In this document: positions 1 to 5,607 of the stretch, one piece after another
How the letters are laid out: each line of letters begins with the position of its first letter
Position numbering within the stretch: position 1 is the stretch's first letter
Source of the DNA: an uncultured Peptostreptococcaceae bacterium
GTDB taxonomy: Bacteria > Bacillota > Clostridia > Peptostreptococcales > Anaerovoracaceae
Direction of reading: 5' to 3'
NCBI GenBank assembly: GCA_905235115.1
Contig: CAJOKT010000005.1
Span: 1 to 64,000 of the forward strand
DNA length: 64,000 bases
Translations under genes and position numbers: made by a program
Notes under the pieces: generated by a model
The model's input: only the letters and a program-made list of their open reading frames with translations
What the model was told of the DNA's origin: nothing
Database searches by the model: none

Positions 1-84
1 AGACCCCATGATAAAGATCACTGTCATGGCAAAGATATATGGTTAAACGACCCGCTGAAAAAAGGGGATATTAGAACATTATGA
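1..84 (+). CDS. C-terminal end of an unidentified protein (5' truncated by the window)
   Basis: Frame 1 is open from the first base to a TGA at 82-84 and is followed within 30 bases by a rho-independent terminator, so this is the end of a gene that starts outside the window. The visible 27 residues contain a His/Asp/Lys-rich stretch (HDKDHCHGKDIW) and end in LNDPLKKGDIRTL. The segment from LNDPLKKGDI onward is encoded by a 36-base sequence that recurs twice more downstream, at 335-370 and 754-789. I do not recognise the family. Such variable tails are common at the 3' ends of polymorphic toxins, but no diagnostic domain is visible here. Confidence 0.55.
   Translation, partial: RPHDKDHCHGKDIWLNDPLKKGDIRTL
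42..77 (+). repeat. 36-base coding repeat, copy 1 (inside a gene)
   Basis: Starts GTTAAACGACCCGCTG and ends GATATTAGAAC. It lies in frame inside the gene ending at 84 and encodes LNDPLKKGDIRT. It differs from copy 2 (335-370) at one position and from copy 3 (754-789) at three. The copies are separated by 257 and 383 bases, so this is not a regular array. Confidence 0.85.
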
Positions 85-109
85 CAAATATTAAAAACCG
101 ATCGGAATG

Positions 110-133
110 CGGCACCTCATGGGTGCCGTTTTT
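110..133 (+). terminator. Rho-independent terminator
   Basis: Stem CGGCACC (110-116) pairs with GGTGCCG (122-128) and is followed by TTTTT. It closes the truncated gene ending at 84. Confidence 0.85.
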
Positions 134-334
134 CGATGCCTGAAATGTCCGTTGAAGTATGAAAATCAAGGGATTACATAATGTATTATTCATATGTCGA
201 ATATGCATATATAACAATTGGTTATACTGATTATTCAAAATATAGTTTAGGGATATTGGTTATTTGAAGGATTATATACTACAATTAGTTAGAGTTATAA
301 TTTGGGTCGGACTATGCCCAAATCGTTATATTAT
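134..334. other. AT-rich spacer, no supported gene
   Basis: Strongly AT-rich compared with the core genes. A 28-codon tyrosine-rich reading frame (ATG 181 to TGA 267) has a weak AAGGGA upstream and is too short to call. It may be the remnant of a small gene that once followed the tail at 1-84. Confidence 0.4.
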
Positions 335-370
335 GTTAAACGACCCGCTGAAAAAATGGGATATTAGAAC
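335..370 (+). repeat. 36-base coding repeat, copy 2 (orphan)
   Basis: 35 of 36 bases match copy 1 at 42-77. The single difference is G to T in the GGGG run. Confidence 0.85.
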
Positions 371-438
371 TGACTCACGATGATATGCTATCTGATAATC
401 CGTACATTTATGACGGAAAAGAATTAAAAATTGCATAA
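335..438 (+). pseudogene. Orphan tail fragment carrying repeat copy 2
   Basis: Repeat copy 2 (335-370) encodes LNDPLKKWDI in the frame used at 1-84. The following bases read as a plausible protein end (ELTHDDMLSDNPYIYDG, then KELKIA and stop at 436-438) only in another frame. Comparing copy 3, which has GATATTTTAAC where this copy has GATATTAGAAC, a loss of two T residues at about 365 would account for the shift. Read through, the ancestral tail would be LNDPLKKGDI followed by LELTHDDML. No start codon or ribosome binding site is present, so this looks like a detached, decayed 3' end of a paralogue of the gene at 1-84. Confidence 0.5.
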
Positions 439-484
439 TGCTTAAGAAGTGTGTGTTACAATACTCCAGAAAGGAGTGATGAAA

Positions 485-739
485 ATGGACAACAGCGGTC
501 TCGAATATGATAAATTTATATATATCATTGCAGAATTTATAGAGAACATCTTCACTCACCGAAGTATGTGCAAAGTTATGGGCTATGATATGGATGCCTT
601 GGATTCCTTCATAGCAAAAAAATGGCAAATCGAAAAAGAACGTTTCGACAAGATGACCATCGAGGAATTATGCCTGATTTTATCAGAACAGACAAGGCAG
701 AGAGAAGAGTTCTTCGACAACATAAGGAGCGGTAACTAA
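485..739 (+). CDS. Small acidic protein of unknown function (84 aa)
   Basis: The start at ATG 485 is chosen because AAGGAG at 471-476 sits 8 bases upstream. The in-frame ATG at 479 is too close to that site. The product has 84 residues, is mildly acidic, has no membrane segment or signal peptide, and looks mainly helical (IYIIAEFIENIF, then TIEELCLILSEQTRQREEFF). I do not recognise the family. It lies between two orphan copies of the coding repeat, 46 bases after one tail and 3 bases before the next reading frame. Its size, charge and position would suit an immunity protein of a toxin-tail cassette, but that is inference only. Confidence 0.6.
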   Translation: MDNSGLEYDKFIYIIAEFIENIFTHRSMCKVMGYDMDALDSFIAKKWQIEKERFDKMTIEELCLILSEQTRQREEFFDNIRSGN

Positions 740-742
740 AGG

Positions 743-805
743 GTGCTCTATGCGTTAAATGACCCGCTGAAAAAAGGGGATATTTTAACCTTCCGGGATC
801 TGTAA
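743..805 (+). pseudogene. Orphan tail fragment carrying repeat copy 3
   Basis: The frame from GTG 743 to TAA 805 encodes 20 residues ending ALNDPLKKGDILTFRDL. Repeat copy 3 (754-789) supplies LNDPLKKGDI in the same frame as at 1-84, followed by a different short end. There is no ribosome binding site. I read it as a second detached tail with a divergent end, not as a functional peptide. Confidence 0.45.
754..789 (+). repeat. 36-base coding repeat, copy 3 (orphan)
   Basis: 33 of 36 bases match copy 1. Differences are C to T at position 7 and AG to TT near the 3' end. Confidence 0.85.
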
Positions 806-873
806 TATGTATATGAGAGAAATTGAAATATATATCAGTTACAGTTTGTTTTAATTATTTTACAGGAGAGTAT

Positions 874-1532
874 ATGGCTATGGGAAATGTCAAAGAAAAC
901 ATCAAAGAAAACATTATCACAGAATTATTTGAGAGGGAAAGCGAAGGCTTTCAGGCTATCACAGAACTGAGACAGCGTCCTGCCATCGACAACAATGTTG
1001 TGTTTCAGGCTGTACTTGTAAAGAGAGATGAGAATGGAATCATTGTTCTTGACAGGGGTACGATTCAGGTCTCATAACATCCTCAAACACAGCTATCGGC
1101 GGTCTGATCGGAGGCTTCCTGGGTATTCTCGGAGGTCCCATCGGAGTGCTTCTCATGGGTTCCTGCGGCGCCCTTGTCGGAAGCGCAGCTGATACTGGAA
1201 ACATGATCGGCGGCGAAGTCATGATTGAGACGGTTGCTGCCAAACTCATGGACGGCGAGGCGGCTCTCATCATCCTGGCAGCCGAAGAGGATGAGGCTGT
1301 TCTGGACACAGTGCTGGGCAAGTTCGATGGCGAGATTGTTCGTTTCGATGCTGCTTCAGTAGCTGAAGAGGTGGATGAAGCGGTCAAGCTTCAGGTCGAG
1401 ATGGCAAGACAGGCAGTGTATGAGCTGAGAAATACCAGACACGAGGATCATGTGAAGGCCATTGAGGACAAGCGCAGCAAGTTCGCTGAAGAATTGGCTC
1501 AGTACGTGACAGATAATCCCAGCATTAAATAA
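874..1532 (+). pseudogene. Glycine-zipper (DUF1269-like) protein gene split by a frameshift
   Basis: Two abutting frames read as one protein. The first starts at ATG 874 (AGGAG at 864-868) and stops at 1077 after ENGIIVLDRGT. The second is open from about 1053, lacks a start with a ribosome binding site, and continues SGLITSSNTAIGG, then a glycine-rich segment (GGLIGGFLGILGGPIGVLL), then an acidic helical tail ending at 1532. Adding one G to the GGGG run at 1055-1058 joins them as DRGYDSGLI. The order (short alpha/beta domain, glycine zipper, charged coiled tail) resembles DUF1269-type membrane-associated stress proteins, whose function is poorly known. The single-base slip in a homopolymer could be a real mutation or a sequencing error. 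A terminator follows at 1546. Confidence 0.6.
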
Positions 1533-1545
1533 AGTATCCGTTTAA

Positions 1546-1572
1546 AACAGCCCTTCGGGGCTGTTTTTTTTT
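1546..1572 (+). terminator. Rho-independent terminator
   Basis: AACAGCCC, loop TTCG, GGGCTGTT, then a run of eight or more T. It ends the frameshifted gene above. Confidence 0.95.
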
Positions 1573-1721
1573 GCCCTGAACCCCCGACGAAGTGCAAAAA
1601 TACGATTTCACTGCAAGATATAATAAATGCAAAACCGGGCGGCCTGATCAGGAAGAGGTAGACCCTCAAGGGGCGGCGTGGGGTTTTTTTGCTGGTTGGA
1701 CATATAATGTTGCGAAATGTT

Positions 1722-1750
1722 TTGATTTGGGGAAGCATTTACGATATAAT
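1722..1750 (+). promoter_or_regulatory. Promoter of the metallophosphatase gene
   Basis: -35 TTGATT (1722-1727), 17-base spacer, -10 TATAAT (1745-1750). It lies 53 bases before the start codon at 1803. Confidence 0.7.
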
Positions 1751-1802
1751 CACATCAGGAACGATCAAATGCTTCTGAAGATGAAGAAAAAAGGAGGTCA
1801 TC

Positions 1803-3257
1803 ATGTCGCACATCACTCTGCTTCATTCCAACGATATGCACGGAGACTGGCTCCCTGAAGTAGTCGACGGCAGGGAGAGGGGAGGTCTGCCAAGGCTTTC
1901 CGGATATATCAAAGGTGTCAGGCACACGAACCCCAATACCCTTTACGTCATAGCCGGGGACATGTTCAGAGGATCCATCATCGACTCCGAGTACCTGGGA
2001 CTGTCCACCATAGACATGATAAATCTCACTAAACCTGACGTGGTCTCACTGGGAAACCATGAGGTGGACTACGGCCTGGCGCACCTTCTGTTTCTGGAGA
2101 AGTGCGCGGATTTCCCGATCATCAATACGGATCTTTTCGTAACCGTCAACAACAAAAGACTTTTTTCGCCCTACATCAACCTGAACGTGGACGGTATCAA
2201 GATACTTTTCATCGGGATACTCACCCAGGAGGTGCTGGCATCCACCAAATCAGAGAAGATCGTAGGTTCCTATGTGAACATGAAGAGGGCCGCAAAAGAG
2301 ATCGGCGTCATCTGTGATAACTACCGCACATCTGACACGGACATCACCATCCTCATGACCCACATCGGGTATGAGAACGATGTGGCCCTGGCAAAAGAAC
2401 TGGACAAGAACTTCGGCGTGAACTTCATCATCGGTGGGCATTCTCATACATATATGGAGGAGCCCACGGTGGTAAACGGGATACCCATCGTTCAGGCTTT
2501 CACCGGCACCGATTTCATAGGAAGGTTCGACATCAGCTATGACAAGGTGAACCGCAGGATCGAGAACTGGACCTGGAAGTGTGTCCCCATCGACGAGGAG
2601 TCTGCAGAGAACGATCACATCATGCAGGGGCTTCTGGATCAGTACAAGGGCGTGACGGATCAGAAATACAAGAGGGTGGTCACCAGGTTCGAGAGGGAGC
2701 TGACACATCCCATAAGGGAGCAGGAGACCGAGATGGGCAACCTGTACGCCGACGTGATGGTAGATGACGCATCCTACGACATCATGATGTTCGGATCAGG
2801 CTCCATCAGAAAAAAAGCCCTGGGCCCTATCGTGGAGTACCAGGAGATGCTGGAAAACACCCCCTTCGACGACGTGCTCTGGATGGTGGAGGTGACCGGT
2901 GCCCAGTTCCGTCAGATGATACAGTTCATCATGAGAGACGAGGCATGGACAGGGGAGACCGAGTTCTATCAATTCTCAAAAGGTGTTCACATCAGGTACA
3001 ACAAGACCACACATGAGATCGAGGAGCTGACCTTCAAGGGCAAGCCTGTAAAGGACAGTGATCGTTTTAAGATCGGGCTCCAGAACTATCACTACACCAA
3101 CTTCGATGATTTTCTGGGCGTTCCCCTTGAAGAGGTCAAAAAGAACTTCAAACCCAGGATCGTGGCCACCAGCGTGAACAATATAATCGAGGAATACCTG
3201 GCCACCCACCAGGGTCTTGATGCCCACGTGGAGGGCAGGATAGAGATCGTAGAGTAG
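1803..3257 (+). CDS. 5'-nucleotidase/UshA-like metallophosphatase (cytosolic)
   Basis: The 484-residue protein has the calcineurin-like metallophosphoesterase core in its first 250 residues: NDMHG near residue 10, GDMFRG near 50, GNHEVDYG near 85, THIG near 180 and GGHSHT near 205. These are the metal ligands of the bifunctional 2',3'-cyclic phosphodiesterase/5'-nucleotidase family. The C-terminal half matches the substrate-binding 5'-nucleotidase domain. UshA homologues are usually exported, but this one starts directly with MSHITLLHSNDMHG and has no signal peptide, so a cytosolic nucleotide or phosphoester hydrolase is implied. The start is set by AGGAGG six bases upstream. It stands alone between its own promoter and a downstream hairpin. 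The exact substrate cannot be read from sequence. Confidence 0.85.
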   Translation: MSHITLLHSNDMHGDWLPEVVDGRERGGLPRLSGYIKGVRHTNPNTLYVIAGDMFRGSIIDSEYLGLSTIDMINLTKPDVVSLGNHEVDYGLAHLLFLEKCADFPIINTDLFVTVNNKRLFSPYINLNVDGIKILFIGILTQEVLASTKSEKIVGSYVNMKRAAKEIGVICDNYRTSDTDITILMTHIGYENDVALAKELDKNFGVNFIIGGHSHTYMEEPTVVNGIPIVQAFTGTDFIGRFDISYDKVNRRIENWTWKCVPIDEESAENDHIMQGLLDQYKGVTDQKYKRVVTRFERELTHPIREQETEMGNLYADVMVDDASYDIMMFGSGSIRKKALGPIVEYQEMLENTPFDDVLWMVEVTGAQFRQMIQFIMRDEAWTGETEFYQFSKGVHIRYNKTTHEIEELTFKGKPVKDSDRFKIGLQNYHYTNFDDFLGVPLEEVKKNFKPRIVATSVNNIIEEYLATHQGLDAHVEGRIEIVE

Positions 3258-3286
3258 GGGGCAGTACGAGAAGATAAAGTGCTGAA

Positions 3287-3320
3287 GAGGCAGACCGGAA
3301 GGTCTGCCTCGCGTGTTTTG
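3287..3320 (+). terminator. Hairpin terminator
   Basis: GAGGCAGACC (3287-3296), loop GGAA, GGTCTGCCTC (3301-3310), followed by GCGTGTTTTG. The stem is perfect over 10 pairs but the T tract is weak. Confidence 0.6.
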
Positions 3321-3500
3321 CGGGATCCGGATCCTGATAATGCGGACTATAAGGAAGCGCTTGCCTCCAAAGAGCATTTCAGTGAGTATCACAACTGTCT
3401 TGACCGGAGAAGTGACGACCCAGTAAACAGCCTGCTGAATCGTGGATATGCAGTGGTCAGAAGTGTGACCGCAAGAGCATTGGTTATTTTCTGTTCTTAA
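3312..3500 (+). pseudogene. cas1-like relic (C-terminal fragment)
   Basis: The open frame reads DPDPDNADYKEALASKEHF, then SDDPVNSLLNRGYAVVRS and TARALV before TAA at 3498-3500. The order DPDN-x-A-x-K-x-F followed by R-x-DDPVNxLLNxGYAxxRSxxARALV is the C-terminal helical pattern of Cas1 integrases, where 'DPVNALLNYGYA-LR' is typical. Only about 60 residues remain, without the N-terminal domain or a usable start; the terminator hairpin of the upstream gene abuts the fragment. No cas2, cas9 or cas3 is visible nearby. The assignment rests on motif recall and should be treated as probable. Confidence 0.5.
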
Positions 3501-3550
3501 CGCTGAAAAGGTGGAAGGGGTCATCGTTTTTTGCGCTTGCGGGGGCAAAG

Positions 3551-3851
3551 TGATCCCGGGACGCGCAGCCCCTTATATGGGATAATTGTTTGATGCAGGA
3601 AAGTTATCCTGGATCGTGTAGCCCGTTGTCCAGGATCATGAATCGTGCAGGATAAGTTATCCTGGAACATGCGCTCCTCCATATAGGATAACTTTTTGCT
3701 GACAAAAGTTATCCTGTAGTGCACAGCCTGTCATTTAGGATCACTAATTGGCCTAAAACTATGATCCCGGAACGCGCAGCCCCCTTAACAGGATAATAAT
3801 ATGCTCCTAAATAGGGATCCTGAAATGGACAGCCCATCATTTAAGATGAAA
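3551..3851. repeat. Decayed tandem array, about six units of 52-53 bases
   Basis: Units begin at 3551, 3604, 3657, 3709, 3762 and 3815. Each starts with TTATCCTGG or a variant, has a middle like ACGCGCAGCCC, and reaches an inverted AGGATAA about 30 bases later. About 17 less conserved bases precede the next unit. The TTATCCT/AGGATAA ends are complementary both within and between units, so the strand could form alternating hairpins. The period is not a multiple of three, so it is not coding. Similarity also continues through the 17-base parts, which argues for a satellite-like repeat over a CRISPR array. Confidence 0.8.
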
Positions 3852-3903
3852 GTAACTGGGGTATTGACCGATGATTCCTCCGCCGGCATGGAGTTCGATT
3901 TCA

Positions 3904-4965
3904 TCATATGATGCCGTATTTATGTATCCTGTACTTTAAGCTCTGGCGTTTAACATCCAGAGCTTCTGCTGTTCTGGAGATGTTTCCGCCATACCGATCG
4001 AGAGCCTGTCTCAGGACCTCGTTTTATATCTGTGCATAACGGACTGCAGGGTCTCCCTTTACCAGTCCGGATTGATGGCACCGACCCCGGGAGCAGGATC
4101 TTTCGCGGTGTCTGCGGCAGCCATGCTGCCTTCATGATAATCTTTAAGCAAATGCTTGGGCAGATGCTCCATTTCGATGGTATCGTCGTCGGTGACGTTC
4201 ATGGCGTAGTCAGCAATGTGGAAGAGTTCCCTGACATTTCCGGGCCAGAAATAGTTCTTGAGGAAATCCAGCACCTCGGGAGCTGTCTTATCCACTTTGC
4301 TCACGTAGTGGATATTGGAATTGCTTTACGGCTATTAAGATCTTGGATTGCATGGCGAGGCTCATGGAATTCAGCTCGTCCGGGAAAATAGTCCTGCCGC
4401 CGGCTTCCTCCATATAGTCTACACGGTCTTCAGAGCCTGTGAAGCTGCCCTTGACGGTGCCAAAGAGCACACCTTCAATGAGGTCCTCCGGAACTGTGGC
4501 GCAGTTTATGGCGAGATATTTGCTGTCACGCCTTCCGTTTTCTCTGTGGATGGACTGGGCGGACAGTTCTTTGCATGTGCCGGTCTCACCGATCAGCAGA
4601 ACGCTGCGATCCTGAGAGGATACACGCTTAGCGAGGGATACAGCCTCCTCAAGAGCAGCGCCATTCCCCAGGATGTTATCGAAGGTATATCCGGGGAAGG
4701 GCATGCGAGGATTGGGATCCTCGTAGGAATCCAGAGCCTTTTGGATACTCTTCATACGTTTTATATGGCTCTCGACTACCTCGCTGTTCTGCCCGAAGCA
4801 GACTGTCCCTATGACCTCGCCGTATTTACGGATAGATATGGCAAGTATAGGCAGCCGCAACAAAAGTTCCGTCCGACGTGTTATAGTGGTCTACGCGGTT
4901 GACTACAGGACGCTCCGTCCTTAAGAAGGTGAGAGCCGTGCTGCTGGTTTTCTGTTTGTGGGGCC
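3904..4965 (-). pseudogene. Broken sigma-54-dependent transcriptional activator
   Basis: Read on the minus strand, pieces of one PAS-AAA+-Fis activator appear in order. A PAS-like end (ERPVVNRVDHYNTSDGTF) lies near 4860-4925. The AAA+ core lies at about 4288-4863, with GETGTCKE where the Walker A should be GETGTGKE, GSFTGSEDR for the GAFTGA loop, and GGRTIFPDELNSM. WPGNVREL follows at about 4240 in a second frame. An intact Fis-type HTH (ALDRYGGNISRTAEALDVK) lies at about 3950-4010 in a third frame, ending at TGA 3904-3906. At least three frameshifts or stops and the ruined Walker A make it non-functional. RpoN itself is intact elsewhere in the window. Confidence 0.85.
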
Positions 4966-5039
4966 TTTTTTTAAAAAAGCAGGGAGCATCAAACAGGCAG
5001 AAAACGCTGCGGGACCTGTTGAACTCTGAAACTTTGCAC

Positions 5040-5068
5040 TTGATTTCACCGGCGCAATGGAATATAAT
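5040..5068 (+). promoter_or_regulatory. Promoter of the HMA-domain membrane protein
   Basis: -35 TTGATT (5040-5045), 17 bases, -10 TATAAT (5063-5068), 49 bases before the ATG at 5118. Confidence 0.75.
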
Positions 5069-5117
5069 CTTCGTGGTTAGGTAAGACTAACTATGGAGAC
5101 AAAACGGAGGTTTGATA

Positions 5118-5498
5118 ATGACGACAGTGATAATCCTTTGCGCCATAGCTTTGATCATATATGCGGTCTACGGGACGGTCCAGAAGTTCCGCGGCAAGGC
5201 CAAGTCCAGCTGCTGCGGCACCGGCGAGACGGTCTCCGTTAAGAATGTGGAGGACACCGACAAGTCTCACTACCCATATTCCTACGTGCTTCAGATCGAC
5301 GGCATGATGTGCTCAAACTGCGCTGCCAACGTGGAGAATGCGCTTAACGACATGGGCGATGTGTGGGCCAGGGTGGAGCTTGGAAAGCATCAGGCGAAGG
5401 TACTGGCGAAGCACGAAAAGTCCGGGCAGGATTTTGCGGAGGCTTTGCGCAAAACATCCTACACGCTTTCAGGCTGTGAGGCTGACAAGATAGCCTGA
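5118..5498 (+). CDS. FeoB-associated Cys-rich membrane protein fused to a heavy-metal-associated (HMA) domain
   Basis: The start at ATG 5118 follows GGAGG by seven bases. Residues 3-20 form one membrane helix (VIILCAIALIIYAVYG), followed by a basic stretch and a CCGTG motif, the layout of the short FeoB-associated Cys-rich proteins. From about residue 55 a ferredoxin-like HMA domain follows with MMCSNCAANVENAL, carrying the CxxC metal site of copper chaperones and P-type ATPase N-termini. A role in binding or handing over Cu(I) or another soft metal at the membrane is inferred. No feoB or copA lies next to it, and the gene is monocistronic between its promoter and a terminator. Confidence 0.75.
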   Translation: MTTVIILCAIALIIYAVYGTVQKFRGKAKSSCCGTGETVSVKNVEDTDKSHYPYSYVLQIDGMMCSNCAANVENALNDMGDVWARVELGKHQAKVLAKHEKSGQDFAEALRKTSYTLSGCEADKIA

Positions 5499-5524
5499 AA
5501 AGGTAATAATATGATCGGAAATGA

Positions 5525-5556
5525 AAGGCAGACCCGAATGGTCTGCCTTCTTTACT
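5525..5556 (+). terminator. Rho-independent terminator
   Basis: AAGGCAGACC, short loop, GGTCTGCC, then TTCTTT. It ends the HMA-protein gene. Confidence 0.8.
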
Positions 5557-5564
5557 AATTAACA

Positions 5565-5591
5565 GGGAGCCCCGGCTGCTCCGGGGCTCCC
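5565..5591 (-). terminator. GC-rich hairpin downstream of the M16C protease gene
   Basis: GGGAGCCCCGG, loop CTGCT, CCGGGGCTCCC lies 17 bases past the stop of the minus-strand protease gene. The T tract on that strand is poor. Confidence 0.55.
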
Positions 5592-5607
5592 GCACGATAC
5601 TGTCAAC

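Noticed and set aside
181-267. 28-codon tyrosine-rich frame
   Set aside because: It is too short, has a weak ribosome binding site, and composition alone explains the Tyr/Ile richness.
42-789. Three 36-base repeats starting GTT and ending AAC as a CRISPR array
   Set aside because: Spacing is 257 and 383 bases, one copy is in frame inside a gene, and the intervening DNA contains a terminator and a coding gene.
42-789. The same repeats as integron attC sites (GTTAAAC/GAAC ends)
   Set aside because: The core-site orientation is wrong (attC begins with AAC and ends with GTT), the inner palindrome is lacking, and the repeat is translated at copy 1.
1640-1690. Terminator-like GGGG/TTTTTTT segment before the metallophosphatase gene
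   Set aside because: The possible stem is short and imperfect, and a clear terminator already lies at 1546-1572.
2250-2708. Minus-strand open frame inside the metallophosphatase gene
   Set aside because: It is a shadow of a well-supported gene with conserved motifs on the plus strand.
3551-3851. CRISPR array next to the cas1 relic
   Set aside because: The inter-repeat parts are only ~17 bases and resemble each other, and the repeats are strongly diverged. It is kept as a tandem repeat, not a CRISPR.
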